A DNA stretch of 64,000 nt from Ulota crispa. Lineage: Eukaryota > Streptophyta > Bryopsida > Orthotrichales > Orthotrichaceae. Location: positions 27,260,358 to 27,324,357 of the forward strand of contig OY987244.1 of assembly GCA_963920765.1 (NCBI GenBank). Reading direction: 5' to 3'. The first letter of the stretch is position 1, and every line of letters starts with the position of its first letter. Positions 1-12,357 of this stretch are shown here, one piece after another. A program made the translations under genes and the position numbers. The notes beneath the pieces were generated by a model. That model had not been told where the DNA came from. It made no database searches and worked only from the letters and a program-made list of their open reading frames with translations.

Positions 1-2140
1 ATTTAAACATCAAAAATTTTATCTTTGTTCATCCCATCACTTTGTGGTTTTCATGCTAGTTGATCTTAAAAAGTAAGTATTATCATTTACTGTTTGAAAA
101 ACAACACATTTGAAATTTACAAATCCGAACTTTTGAAAATTTTAGATGTTTTTGTTATAGCAGTCATGTATAGATAAAATCATTTTGCAAATCTTTGTGA
201 TTGTATCACATTTGGAATTTTCTTCGACTGTTTGACAAAAATGTGCAAAATCTCTTGTAGTTCAAAAGACATAATTTCAAAATGATCAAATAACTATTGA
301 AATTCACACATTTGAAGATTTCATTTTGAAAATTAATGGGTGATAATTGGTTGCCATAAATGAATATGTATATGTAAATAAATAAATAAAAGAGTATGAA
401 CTTGAAAACTATTGTAATCATTTGGGGAGATATATGTAAACAAAAAAATACTGATTATTTGATTAATTTTGTAATTCCAAATTAAATACAATAGAATAAA
501 CCCAGTAGTAAGGTTTGGTAATTTGAAAATGAAGTCAATAAATCATAATCCATTACCATAATTTGAAGATTGTTAATTAGGTGTTTGAAAGATCGGAAAA
601 TAGTGTACTTTATGATACAGTAGTCACGCAACATTAAATAGTTAAAGTATTTACTAGTTATCAAATAAAAATATATTTAGATAAAAGTTGCAAATTTTGT
701 ATTTCTTTCATGCCATTTTATCAATAGTTAGGCAACTTATTCTTGTCAAATATTAAGCATATGCATGTATTGGATAATTCTTTGTAATTTAGAAATAATG
801 TTTTGTAGGAAAATAAATATGTGATTTACATTAACAGGTTATTACTCAAAAAATGTTAACATTGACTATGCAATGATTTAATAAACTTAATACATTATAT
901 AGAACTTTTAACTCTTATTTTTCCTAACTAATTATTTACTTCATGTGATTTCACATAGCGTGTAGAATGCATTTGTTTTAACCCTAAAGAACAAGCTTCA
1001 TTTTCTATTCATAGCACAGCAATTATGGATATGTACATGTAATTGGAAATTTCCATTTTTCAAGGTGTTATTGTAATAGAAACTAGGGACAAATAATATC
1101 TTTCATATGCACTAGATTTTATGACATTTGAAGTTATGAGTAAAAAAAATATGATTTAATATGTTGTTTTTTATATGATGGGCGGTGTTTAGATGGAAAT
1201 GCTTACATCATATCCATCCATCCATCCATCTATACGTGTATTAACTAGATTTGTTTGGATTTCAATAATTGAAAAGTTGAAAAAAAATGTTGGTTGTAAT
1301 AAGAACCCCAATTTGATGGCAATAGAGCTTCTGTTAATATACATGCGCTATACCAATTTGTCATATGCACAGCTCAAAAAGTTAAGTAGCGGAATGGTTG
1401 ATTCAATTTCTTGCCTAATTAACATATCAAGCCGTGTATCGCCATATCTGCTTGTCAAGTCCGACTGGTTTTGAACATGGACATGCGAGCAACCAAAGAT
1501 AACCACTTTTTCAACCAATTAAGTTCACAATTTGAGGACTAAAAATAAGAGTTTAACGCTTTTCTACATCCATGAGAGCACGTAGCTACACAATGGTGGT
1601 ATTTGATATATGTTCATTCTTTTTATTTAATTTATCTAGATATTTGAAAAAATCCATGTATTTTGTTTTTCATTTAAATAAATTAATAAGGAATTTAAGT
1701 AAATTTGAAAAACCTGAAAAAAGAATATGAAAGCTATCTTTGATTGCGTTGTGGAGCTAAAAGTATGGAATGATGTGCCCTATCCTTTACTTCAAGAAGA
1801 GAAAAAGGAGAAGGGAGAATTATAGTACAAGGGATTTAGATCTAAGAATGGACCTCTTCTTCTAAAATCTTGGAAACTATGGGAACACTTCCAAAATGCT
1901 TCTATATGGGCACTTTGCAACAATATGACATGACATTGAGGCGACCATGTTAGTTAACTTTATTTATTTAGTTAGTTTTTAATTAATTATTTGATTTTTT
2001 CTTATTTTTTTAGTTTTTATTTATTTATTTTGACGACTAGGAATGACTGGTCTCCAACATTGAGAACATCCAAACTCACAACCATTTTTTGGGCCCAAAT
2101 CCTTTATAATGCTTAGGGAGTTAGTGTGTGTGTATAAGTG
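1..2140. other. AT-rich DNA without recognisable genes
   Basis: Only short chance reading frames occur. A TCCA microsatellite of about five units lies at 1212-1231. I see no inverted-repeat element and no coding signal. Confidence 0.6.
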
Positions 2141-2149
2141 AAGATTTAG

Positions 2150-3130
2150 AAGTTGATAAAAAATCCATGACTTTCTTGAGACATAGCTCTCTATGTATGA
2201 CTTTTTTTGTAATGAAGTTTGAAAGAGTTGTTATTTGTACAAATAACTTTCCAAAATGAACTTCAAATGTTAATTTGCAATTCATATGCAAAAATTATGA
2301 TTGTTTAAATTTTTGTAGATCCAAATTCATTTATGAAAAAACAAAAAACAAAATTTTTAATTAGCCGTAGGACTAAATTATTTTGCAACAATATATAGAA
2401 TGTGTGTTTATCATTGTTTTAGCTTTTTAAAAGTTATTGAATTTGAGGTTTAGAACTTTGAAGAGGAAGATATAGTGGTGTAAAAGTTTGGAGGTTAGCT
2501 ACATTTTTATGGGAACAAAGCCAAAACTTTGAGGAACCATAACCTTTGAGTAAATTAAAGATTTCATCTAAAATTTTTAGGAACAATAGATTGTTAGTGT
2601 AGCTCTTCAAACTGAAATTATTCTAGTTATTTGGAGATTATTGAATGAATTAATGTATAAAGATTGAGTGTCTGAGTGCTATTTTAAAATTTGATATCCA
2701 AAATTTGATTGACTATAATTTACAGATATATTGTTAATTTCTAATGAAATTTTTATATATTGTATTCATTTGTATTAGATTTTTAATTTTGTATTACACT
2801 TGTATACAAAAGATGTTAAACAAAAGTTATAGCTGTACAAAGAAGTTGTGATTAGTTGTCAAGGAGGAAAAAAATGATCTATTTTGTTCTTTTATTATTT
2901 TTGGAATGTAATTTAAAATGGGTGGGAATTTAGAATGGTGTTAAATTGTTAAATAGACTTTCCAAAATGCTATTATACTTAACATTTGATGTTGAAAGTC
3001 TGTGACATTAGATAGAAGGTGCCAACGATTGTAGGACTTGTTTAATTTAGAGTTCTTCTCTTATTTTTTTAAAAACCATTAGACTTGGAGACTTGAAGAT
3101 ATGAAGACATAAATATTTGAAAATGAATAT
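2150..3130 (+). repeat. Dispersed repeat Z, copy 1
   Basis: This stretch is similar to about 19070-19270 in the same orientation and to about 36770-37640 in reverse. Shared stretches include the part describing AGGAAGATA, GGTGTAAAAG and GGAGGTTAGCTA around 2460-2500. The segment at 2940-3030 reappears reversed at 36890-36990. No coding potential is visible. It may be an LTR or a non-coding part of an old retroelement; the edges are approximate. Confidence 0.5.
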
Positions 3131-3659
3131 TTTAGAGTTTTTTTTAAATAATCGTATAAAATGTAACTTTGTTTTTCCTAGCCTGATTTAAAGGCTTGTT
3201 CTCATTTATTTTATTTTTACTTTGTAAACATCAATGCAAGCAGTTTGAGTTAAACTATAACCCTACTCCGCTCATTGCCGTAGTGACTAAGTAAAATTGA
3301 TTACCCACATAGTCAAAACTTGTTATATTCTTATGGTTTGAAGTTTTAACCAGTAGATCAAGAATTTGAAATTTAGGATCTCATCATTTGGACATCAACT
3401 CGTATTTATTGTTCCTTTTTATTTATCTTGTATCCCATGGATTTTTATCTTTACATTGACTTATATACTTGTTTAAAGCTTGCAACATGATAGACCAATG
3501 GAAGATTGATTGAAGACTGAAGTCAAAAACTTAAAACAAAATAATATCTTAAACTAATGACACAAAGTCGCAGCCAAGCACTCACTGCGTTCTTAAAGCG
3601 CATTTCTTTCTTCTTGTCAATGGTTTGGGCAAAATAGAATAATATTACGTTTTTCACAA
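3131..3659. other. AT-rich DNA, nothing recognised
   Basis: No reading frame of note, no inverted repeat and no obvious relationship to the other repeat families. Confidence 0.5.
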
Positions 3660-4338
3660 ATAATAATTATGAAATTTGTTTAAAAGATACATGTATATGT
3701 GGAAATATTTTATAATCATTTCATTTTCACCAATGAGGTAAATGTTATGAGCAGTTTTAGTTTGCAACAATTAAATATTTTTTATTCTAAAATAAACTTT
3801 GAAGTCCTCTAGTTGACCCACTTTTCAGCATTTAGGAAAAAAAAATCTATGATATAAACTCATTATTACATCACTACTACTGTAGGGATTGGCATTTTTC
3901 ATTTCCATGATAAATTCTTAACAATTTAGTGTTTTGAATCATTCTCTACTTCTTTTTACTTACTATCTTTTTCCTATGTGCTTTGCAATTCTGAATAATT
4001 TTGAGTATTTTTGGCATGTGCCCTACTTAGGTGGAATAAGGAATTTAGATAAGCACCATCCACACGGCCCTTTTTCTTAAGGAATTTCACCATGAAAAGG
4101 TAACTGCTTAGTTTTTCACAAAGACCCAAAAAAATATTTTTGAATATTCAAACTGTTCTATCTCCAATCTAGTTGGTGAAACTTTTTGAAATTTTTGCAC
4201 ATCTTCTAAAATTATTATACTGCAAGTTGATACAATTGTATATGCATAGATTTTGTCAAGTTTTCAAATTTGGTTGATGCTCTAAAATATGGCTCTTTTG
4301 GAGAGTTTTTGTGAAATCACATCTTGGTCCTTTAGGAG
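3660..4338 (+). mobile_element. TTAA element, family G, left-truncated fragment
   Basis: The right end reads TTGGTCCTTTAGGAG followed by TTAA at 4339-4342. The interior from about 3780 matches the second half of the family G copy at 57652-58565, including the conserved stretch around CATTCTCTACTTC. No left terminus was found, so the copy is truncated or diverged. Confidence 0.5.
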
Positions 4339-4342
4339 TTAA

Positions 4343-4722
4343 TAAATATGCCTTGCACCCACTTCAATTTGTCTCTCTTAATTTCTTATAACTTTTCAAG
4401 CAATTTTTGACTCTTCCTTTTCATACCTTTTACTCTTCCTTCTTGTTGAATTTCAAATTTTGAGTGAATGACACACACCCAATGCTTGATACCCAATACT
4501 TTGTACTAGGGAATCTCAAACTTATAAAATATAATTGAAAAAAATCCAATGACTTTTCACACTCCTTTTGAGTGCCTTTTCCTCTCCTTCCCCCTTCGCT
4601 AATAGAACTTGAAATGTCGCTAAAGAAATATGTAATGAGATAGACAATTGAGAGGCTTTATATTATAAATTAGGCAAAATTCACCCAAAATTAGTGTGAA
4701 GCAATCTTACACTATTCAAAAT
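4343..4722. other. AT-rich DNA, nothing recognised
   Basis: No coding or structural signal beyond low-complexity T and A runs. Confidence 0.5.
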
Positions 4723-4953
4723 CTTACACTAAGGTAGGTATACCCAGTCACAATCATGAACATGGTGTTGTCAACATTGTGTGTTCATTTTAAAACTCAA
4801 ATCTAGGTATCTCACAAATGGCTTATTTTTCATGTCACAGAAGATAACCTATCTATGGGTACCTATATTTGAGTTTTAAAGTGCACACCTTGTGTACATA
4901 TTGATAGCATTGGGTTCATTATCGGGATTGGATATACCTACCTGAATTGTAAG
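4723..4953. mobile_element. Imperfect foldback MITE
   Basis: The two ends are imperfect inverted repeats about 90 bp long. The left arm starts CTTACACTAAGGTAGGTATA and the right arm ends GGATATACCTACC then TGAATTGTAAG. The interior AAAACTCAAAT also has an inverted partner near 4870. No coding sequence is present. The superfamily is undetermined because I see no clear target duplication. Confidence 0.6.
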
Positions 4954-5104
4954 AACTTGTTTCGTGGCACACCCATAACATTTAGTAACCTGAAGGGAGG
5001 TTGCCTTTCCCTTTCTTCAGGTATCATCCACAATCTTCATCCAGACCAAAAAAACCAAAAAAAAAGTTTATTTATTATTTTATTTTGTTTTATTTTTCTA
5101 ACAT

Positions 5105-5284
5105 GACTGGCCCCCACATCGACGAATGTGCACTAAACTGAACTTCTTTTTCATAAACTCTTTGACAAATTCAGCCAAATGTTCCCATAGCTAAAGATGG
5201 GTGTGGACTATTCCACACTATTTCATCTTGTGGATGAAATGGTGTGAAATATTCCACACCATTTCATCTGGAGGGAGGGTAGCT
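5105..5284 (-). mobile_element. MITE family S, copy 1, with central hairpin
   Basis: The reverse complement resembles 61286-61437; both carry the CAAATTCAGCCAA and CCATAGCTAAAG blocks and a GGTGTGGA palindromic core. A perfect hairpin lies at 5233-5268, with 14-bp arms GATGAAATGGTGTG and CACACCATTTCATC around an 8-nt centre. Element ends are approximate. Confidence 0.5.
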
Positions 5285-6094
5285 CCTGGTAACGCTGCTG
5301 AATGTTATGCCAAACAAAAGCCCCCAATTATGAATAAAGTAAGCCCTGGAATAACTGGTACACATTTTACTGGATCTTTCTTTATTTCTACCTTTGAACG
5401 CCTTCTTGCTGAGCAAATTCAGTTTTCTCAATAAACACATACATCTCGAAACTTCTACAACATGATACAAAACTTCAATAATACAAGTATTGCTCAACAA
5501 AGTTAACATGCTAACTAGATACTTCTGATATTTGCTACCTACCTAAACGTTATCATTAGTAGTGAGGACTTTCGCTCTTGAACATGCACATATAATTCTT
5601 GATATGCTAAGTAATCGATGACTACCAATGAAACATACAATATTTTCCAAACGCTGAAATTTCAATCCTTATATATATAGACTAGGATTGTATTAGTTGT
5701 GTTTGTAAGTCAAGTAATTTAAGTTATGAGCATGGTTAAGCATGGTTAAGCATGGTTAAGCATGGTTAAGCATGGATTGAGAGCTCAAGTTTTGATTTTG
5801 AGGGCCCAAGTCAATGGCTACTGTGTACATAGGACACAAGTCATACTAGTACCAAATAAAAGCACACAAATTTAAACTTGACTTGCCAGAAGTAAGAAAA
5901 ACAAATCCTTTGTTTTCTACAAATTTGCAAATGCATTATTAGAGGAGTCATAAATTTTTATAAAGCTTTTAGATCTATATAAATAATAATAGCAACAAAA
6001 GAAACTCATTGAACCTCAAATTTCACATTACTAAACAAGTTGCAATGAAACAATTCCAATATATAAAAAAACAAGGAAAAATCCTTAAAATCCT
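5285..6094. other. AT-rich DNA, no gene seen
   Basis: Apart from the 10-bp tandem repeat listed separately, I see nothing organised here. Confidence 0.5.
5731..5775. repeat. 10-bp tandem repeat, about 4.5 copies
   Basis: The unit CATGGTTAAG is repeated four times without change, followed by a partial copy CATGG. It is a short minisatellite in otherwise unremarkable DNA. Confidence 0.95.
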
Positions 6095-6098
6095 TTAA

Positions 6099-6617
6099 CC
6101 CCTAAGCTCTTAATCGACCAAATTTTGGTTGTTGCCCTTTTTTGCAAGTTGCTATGGATGCAATTTTTTTTTTTGAAAAAGTAAATTTTTTTTCAAAAAT
6201 GAAAGAAAAAAATTTTCAACCTAATTTGAATCATGTTCCAACTTAAACTCCACCAAGAAGAATTGTCCAAAGACAAACATTTCAACATTTGCTAGTATTA
6301 GAAAATTCATTGTTATTGGAAACTAATTATGTTATCTCCTTAAAAAAAAAAGCACTTTTGAGTTTTAGAATAGAATGTTTATTTTTCACCAATCTTAACA
6401 GATTTTCAACTCTATGAATAAAATTTGTAGTTTTGATGAATATTAAATGGTAAGTGCTTCTAAATTCATTAAATAATAATCCAAAACTTTTTTTGAATGT
6501 TTGACAGTTTGGATAATTACTAAACATCACGACTCTTGTTTTCTTTTTTGAGCTTCATCAAAATATCATTTTATGACACAACTATGTTTTGCCCTTATGT
6601 CCTTGGGCATTTAGGGG
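6099..6617 (+). mobile_element. TTAA element, family A, copy 1 (519 bp)
   Basis: TTAA flanks both ends (6095-6098 and 6618-6621). The left end begins CCCCTAAGCTCTTAATCGAC and the right end is GGGCATTTAGGGG. The interior matches copies at 9433-9966 (reversed) and 23816-24351, for example the AACTCCACCAAG and TAATTACTAAACATCA blocks. It is non-coding and so would depend on a transposase in trans. Confidence 0.8.
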
Positions 6618-6621
6618 TTAA

Positions 6622-7184
6622 GTAAAATCCACTTTTTGGCCGTGAGGAACATTGAATTCCAAGTGTGTAAATGTCCTTTCTATTTCAACTCATGATATTT
6701 AAGATTCTACAAGTTTATTAACCTTTTTCAAATGCAAGGTTTGTATATGTACTTTGAGGTTGAATTTGTAACTTCATTGTAATAACCACAAGAGAATGTG
6801 CAATGCCACATTTAATGGAATATCAACTAATCGAAATCTATAAACATTAATTTGAAAAAAAATTGGTTTGCAAGACATTGAGATATTTGCAAAGCAACAA
6901 GAGAGTTTCCTATTATGTTAGGGGACATCAAATGTCCATAATTAAACAGGTAGTTCAGAACTAATGAAATACACCACTATGGACTTTTCATGATGTATTT
7001 CATTGCTACTTGCATCTAACTCAAAAAATGGCATGAATGAAAGTTACCATATCTATAACATGCCTTTTGTTTGTAGGCACAATATACCAAATTTTACACA
7101 GTAATTATATTCTAGTCAAAATTGAGCCATAGACAAAATTGTGTGGCCACATGAACTATCACTTTTAATAAAGTATTAAATAAA
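6622..7184. other. AT-rich DNA, nothing recognised
   Basis: No inverted repeats or coding signal noted between the family A element and the foldback element that follows. Confidence 0.5.
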
Positions 7185-7498
7185 AGGGAAAATTTCATGG
7201 ATACCACTGAAGTTTGCAATAGTTTCATAGATACCCTTGCTTTTTCAGAAATTTCACAGATACCCTTGGACCAAAACTTTCAAGCGTTTTTTTTTATTGT
7301 GCATGTCACTTCCCTTCTTTTTTTGTGCGCATACTACTTATTTCTTATTACACAAGTGCACAAGGAACAACAAAAGTGGCATGCACAACAAAAAAATTGC
7401 TTGAAAATTTGGTCCAAGGGTATCTGTGAAATTTTTGAAAAAGCAGGGATATCCGTGAAATTATTGCAAACTTCATGGGTATCCATGAAATTTTCCCT
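7185..7498. mobile_element. TIR element family T, copy 1 (about 314 bp)
   Basis: Inverted arms of about 100 bp bracket an A/T-rich loop. The left arm begins AGGGAAAATTTCATGGATAC; the right arm ends GTATCCATGAAATTTTCCCT. Each arm carries spaced copies of a GATACCC motif, so the arms have internal sub-repeats. A translation crossing the element (7197-7550) is a by-product of the repeat. The related copy at 43264-43920 carries an expanded minisatellite. Confidence 0.75.
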
Positions 7499-8505
7499 AA
7501 ATGAAATCATTACATTTAGAAGAAAACAACATGTCGTAAAGATGAACTAGCAATCTCTATCCAAAACATACATGGTTGTACAAGTGCGTGGTTATTGTGT
7601 AAAATTAGTTCTTGCCATTCTAGCACCCTCAAAGAACTGGAAAAGAGAATTTACTAATAAGGGCTAAAAATCACAATATAACCACAAATGGGAGGCACAC
7701 CCACAATACTATAGCTGCTTTTTACTCACTGCTTGTAATTGATTGTTGAATACTTGCCGCTCATTGCTTGACTTCTAATACTTTCAAGAGAACTTATCAA
7801 TGACAAAGTAGCTCACATGTAGAGGCCGTTGTGTCCTTTCTTGCCACACTTTCCACATTTCCTTTTCCACTTGGCTTCAAAGACAAACCTTCATTGACCC
7901 ACTTCTTCATAAAACAACATAAAGAACTTAAATGTGCCCGTATTTGTAATTACTTTAAACTTGTGCCCCCTATTTGAATTGATTTGTGAATTTTTGCCGC
8001 AATTTGTAAATCTACCCCCCTAACTCAAAGAAGAAGGGGTCTTGCTCATATTTAAGGGTGAAAGTTGCCACCATTCACGATTGCAGAGATGTAGATGTGA
8101 ATTTAATTAATAACAGTTGAAATGATATGATTGTACATAGTCCTTGGGATGCAGACCCTTTACTGGGCCGTATAGAAAATGAGGTACAGTAAAATAAGGT
8201 ACAGAAAAAGAGAAGGGGCTGTTGAATCATGTCCCTGCACTGTACCTTTTCCTTGTGACCACCAATATTCACAAAAGGTGGTTAAATATAGCAACCCTCC
8301 CACCCCAACTAACTTTTTTGTTTGGAATGTGTACTACGGAATAGTGCCAAATTTGAATTATAGCAACTTTAACCATGTTTTTTCAGGCACTTGAGGTAAT
8401 TATGAAAATCTTCACAATAGGGTGCACAGGTGTTGCAGCTTTTGCAAGTTAGTGGGTGTTGAAATGGGTCGAAGTTTTTTCACGTATGTAAGGAGTAGTT
8501 CACAC
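7499..8505. other. AT-rich DNA, no gene recognised
   Basis: Only short unrelated reading frames are present. I see no repeat structure. Confidence 0.5.
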
Positions 8506-8509
8506 TTAA

Positions 8510-8913
8510 CCCTTTAACGAGTAGTCGACCAGTTCTTGGTCGATTTTGACTCTTTTTAGTTTGTAGAGAGAGCATGTCAAGGAGTTTGATGACATGACAA
8601 AGGGGATGGGTTTGGGGAATTGGAAAGTGAAGAGTATAGGATAATATTCAAGTCAATTTGAGGTGGCATGTTTCTAAAGGGTTGAAAAAACTGAAAGAGT
8701 ACTGGCTAAAAATACATCAATGAATGCAAAAAGATGGCCATAACAACTAAAGAGTGAGCATAATTCATGATGCATAACACTAAACTCTGCAAGATACTTC
8801 CATCTGTACGGTTAGATATGTGGTAGACATCTGTATTCAATAGTTTTAAAATTTGCCCCAAGTGGCCATACAAAGGATTGCCCACCCCAAAATTGACCAC
8901 AGTCGTTAAAGAG
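8510..8913 (-). mobile_element. TTAA element, family K, copy 1 (404 bp)
   Basis: TTAA lies on both sides (8506-8509, 8914-8917). The left end is CCCTTTAACGAGTAGTCGAC; read inward from the right, the other end is CTCTTTAACGACTGTGGTCA. The element is nearly identical in reverse to 11703-12353 once the insertion there is removed. A 64-codon frame on the minus strand (8706-8900) is conserved between the two copies, as expected for recent duplicates; I do not regard it as a gene. Confidence 0.85.
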
Positions 8914-9116
8914 TTAAGTAAAGACCTTGCAATAAATGGACTAAGAAATAAGAATTGTTACTACCGGACAAAGATTCCCCTCTTTTAGAAGTATTGAACG
9001 AAATTATTGTCTCTAAGAAGAAATAATATATACAGATGGATTATTGTGTTATTTTCAGAACATTTGTAAACGTACAAGTATAATCATACTTATTAAATTG
9101 CATAATAGCATTCTTA

Positions 9117-9430
9117 GGAGCCGTTCACCCCCATGTCCTACGTTCCATGTCTCACTAAAATTTGAGAATCTTTATTGGTGTAAAGTCAAAAGCTGTAATT
9201 TGATGCTTCACACTACGTCCCAAGTCTCATGTTCCAGTTGTTTGTATGGCAGCAATTCATGGAAGCTTTGGTGCCAAAGAAGAAAGGAATAGACTTAAGA
9301 TTTGGATTGGTTAATATGCTAAACCCAAATTTTTCCCAAATCCCATCAATATTTTTGCATAAATTATTATGGCGTTCTTTAGTACTCTTTATTGTCCTTA
9401 ATAGCCCAATAAAACTAGGATATTGTTTTA
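9117..9430 (+). mobile_element. MITE family I, partial copy
   Basis: It begins TTA then GGAGCCGTTCACCC and resembles the complete family I copy at 21737-22105, with a shared TTGGTGTAAAG block and the order of poly-T and TTAATA motifs. The right end is not seen; a reversed family A element follows directly. Low coding potential. Confidence 0.5.
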
Positions 9431-9432
9431 AA

Positions 9433-9966
9433 CCCAAAATGCTCAAGGGGTAAGGGCCAACCATAGATGCATTATAAAATGATATTTATGTAACTTTGAT
9501 GAAGTTTGCTTCAAAAGAGAAAACAATAATCATGATGTTTAGTAATTATTCATATAGTCAAACATTCAAAAAATGTTTTGGATTTTTATTTGATGAATAT
9601 AGAAGCATTTACCATTTAATATTCACCAAGATTACAAATTTTGTTCACAGATTTTAAAATTTGGTATGATTGGTTAAAAATAAACATTCTATCCTAAACT
9701 TCAAAATTGAAATCTTTTCAAAGGAGAGAACATTACTAGTTTTCTAGAATAGTAAATTTTATAACACTAGCAAATATTGAAGTGTTTATCTTTGAAAAAT
9801 TCTCCTTGATGGAGTTTAACTTGAATTGACATGATTCAAGTTGGGTTGGAAAGTAGATGATTTTCTATTTATTTATTTTCTGAAACAAAAAAATAAAAAT
9901 AAAAATCTTGGGCAGTCCACACAAATTGGGCAGCAACAAGAAAATGGTCAATTGAGCGCTTAGGGG
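9433..9966 (-). mobile_element. TTAA element, family A, copy 2 (reversed, about 534 bp)
   Basis: The sequence is a reversed family A copy. Its outer ends are decayed: CCCAAAATGCTCAAGG on the left and GAGCGCTTAGGGG then TTGA (9967-9970) on the right. The left flank is TTTAAA, containing TTAA. Internal blocks such as ATGATGTTTAGTAATTAT match the other copies in reverse. Confidence 0.7.
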
Positions 9967-9970
9967 TTGA

Positions 9971-10366
9971 AGTGCAATTTGCACAAATGGGTAGTAGGAT
10001 ATAATGTGGAAGCATCCATAGCCAATAATGCCCCATACCCAACCAATAGGATGTGCTATTTCAATCTCAATAGGGATAGGTGTTTAGAAATGCACTCTTT
10101 TGTCCTTTTCAAGATTGGGACCATTTAAGTCATGCCACGTGTCCCAAATTTAAGTAGGAAGTAATGAGTCTAGAGTCTAACAATGCGTCCAAAGCACTTT
10201 TTGACTCTCAAAATTCAAATTTTTTTCAATTTTATAAATAGAATTATATATGTTTTGCAATCCCAATATTTCTTGTCTTTCAATGCAGGGAAAAGATTTG
10301 TTGCCTCAAATTCTTTGTAGTTTGTCACAAAATTGCTTAAGTTATTGGATATAGGTGCTTCTACCT
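9971..10366. other. Mixed AT-rich DNA, nothing recognised
   Basis: No inverted repeats, tandem repeats or coding signal noted. Confidence 0.5.
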
Positions 10367-10368
10367 AA

Positions 10369-10491
10369 GGGTATGTTCACACTTGGTGTTTAGAGTGGTA
10401 GTAGCAAAGAAAAATTTGATGCATTTGAACACACCTTGAAAATGCATTCATATCATTGATACCCCTTCTAACATCAAGTGTGCACATACCG
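10369..10491. mobile_element. Short PIF/Harbinger-like MITE (about 123 bp)
   Basis: The ends are inverted: GGTATGTTCACACTTGGTGT at the left, and AACATCAAGTGTGCACATAC then C at the right. TAA stands directly outside both ends, a 3-bp duplication typical of the PIF/Harbinger superfamily. The right TAA is also the flank of the family L element, so this insertion falls on that element's border. The first TIR base is mismatched (G against C). Confidence 0.6.
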
Positions 10492-10494
10492 TAA

Positions 10495-11698
10495 CCCTTT
10501 AAGGACCATGCGACTATCTTTTGGTTGCATGGAGTGGTTTTTGGCTTATAGATTAAAACCACTAAATAATTTGAATTTGGTCTTGAAGAACGCATGTGAT
10601 CACAGGTATATTTGCATCCATCTAAAAAAATAACAATTGAATTGGGTATGTGAGTTGGCAAATAATGGTATTTATACAAAATGGCTTCAAAATACGTATC
10701 CATTTTTTGTCAAAGATGGATTAAAGCAATAGCACAATACATCAAGTATGCAAGAAGAATGTCAAATTTCAATTGCACAATTCTAAAAAAATTCAAATTG
10801 CTTAAGAAATACGCTTGTATTGATTTCCTATATAGTAGCATTATGATTGTAGTTTTTGAAAATCTATTCAAACGGTGTTGTCACTTTGGCTTTAAAATTT
10901 GTCATCCTACATTGAATGCCAACTTTTGATTGCTTTCATCAATAGGATTTTCCATAACAGTTATCAAATTTTTTGTAGAATTGTTTTAGGATAGCAAAGA
11001 AAGTGGGATTTTTGACCATTTTTGTCCACTCAATTACACGTCGTGATTGCTATTTTTGTCTACTTTGTGTGAAACCCGCCTCAAGGTTATTTTTGTTTTT
11101 TCACTGGTCACGCGACATGCACCTACCAATGCCAACAGGTTAGGAAAATTTGGATAGAAATGGGTAGAACCAACAAAATGCACTTACTCATCCACATGCT
11201 ACACTAATATTAGTATCTTTCATCCAAATTCTTGCAAATCTAGGGCATTCTCGGGTAGCCACTTGGCGGATTCATCCAATTTTTTTCACTTAAAATTGTA
11301 GTCTTATGGTCGTTGGAGACAAATTTAGGTAAGTTTTTGGCTAAAATTTGCCAAGAATTAAAACCCTGACCAACCTTATTGGAAAGGTGAGAAACCTTGC
11401 TTTCTAGAAATGTAAGGCTCTTCTCAATAAAAGCTTGCATGAAGTGTTAATATTCAAACTACAAAAGCACAAAAAACTAGAGATTTTTTGCCTATGGCTC
11501 ACTCAATCATAATAATGTTTGTTTCACTTCCAACAATAGATCTAGCTGAAATTTTGATGCATTACAACAAACAAGGTGTCCTCTACATTCATATGGTTGG
11601 ATTATTCAAATTGAGTCCATATCTGATTCAATTGCACATTTAAGCTTAGAGCCTTGTTATTAGCAGATTTTGTGATAATGGGTGTGGTCCTTAATGGG
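10495..11698. mobile_element. TTAA element, family L (1204 bp)
   Basis: The left end is CCCTTTAAGGACCATGCGAC; the right end read inward is CCCATTAAGGACCACACCCA. The right flank TTAA (11699-11702) is shared with the next element. The left flank reads GTAA because a small MITE is inserted there. It is the longest simple member of the TTAA group here. No conserved coding frame is visible. Confidence 0.7.
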
Positions 11699-11702
11699 TT
11701 AA

Positions 11703-12353
11703 CCCTTTAACGACCATGGTTGATTCTGGGGGTGGGCAATCCTTTGTATGGCCACTTGGGGCAAATTTTAAAACTATTGAATACAGATGTCTACCACATA
11801 TCTAACCGTATAGATGGAAGTATCTTGCAAAGTTTAGTGTTATGCATCATGAATTATGCTCACTCTTTAGTTGTTATGGACATCTTTTTGCATTCATTGA
11901 TGTATTTTCAACAGGTACTCTTTTAGTTTTTTCAACCCTCTAGAAACATGCCACCTCAAATTGGCCTAGATATTGTCCTAAACTCTTCACTTTCCAATTC
12001 CCCAGACCTATCCCCTTTGTCATGTCATCAAATTCCTTAACATGCTCTCTCTACAAACCGAAAAGAGTCAAAATTGACCAGGAACTGGTCGACTAGTCAT
12101 TAACCCTTGAGCGCCCAAACCAAATTCGTGAAGTGTTAAACCTCATTGCAAACAATTTGACATCACAAATTCAAAAACAACATCTAAAAGAGTTAATTGT
12201 TGATATTGCACAAGGCTTAAGGTCCGCATAGGTATGAAAAATTTGGTAAATTTTCATAGCATGGATCAAAAGATTATAATAGTCAAAAACAACAAATGGA
12301 CAAGTATAGAGAGGCCACATTTGGGCCTATGGAGCGCTCAGGGGTTAAAAGGG
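11703..12353 (+). mobile_element. TTAA element, family K, copy 2, interrupted
   Basis: Flanked by TTAA at 11699-11702 and 12354-12357. The body 11703-12099 is almost identical to the reverse complement of 8510-8913. Just before its right end, at an internal TTAA, a 241-bp element is inserted; after that insertion the residual terminus AAGGG and the outer TTAA follow. The uninterrupted copy at 8510-8913 shows what the empty site looked like. Confidence 0.85.
12104..12344. mobile_element. TTAA element, family M, nested (241 bp)
   Basis: Perfect TTAA copies flank it (12100-12103, 12345-12348). The ends are CCCTTGAGCGCCC and, read inward from the right, CCCCTGAGCGCTCC. It sits inside the terminal repeat of family K copy 2. 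It contains no gene. Confidence 0.85.
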
Positions 12354-12357
12354 TTAA

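Noticed and set aside
7197-7550. 117-codon plus-strand frame
   Set aside because: It runs through both arms of a TIR element and gives no protein-like pattern beyond the repeat.
8706-8900. Conserved 64-residue peptide also found at 11720-11926
   Set aside because: Both lie in two recent copies of the same TTAA element, so conservation reflects copy age and not selection on protein.
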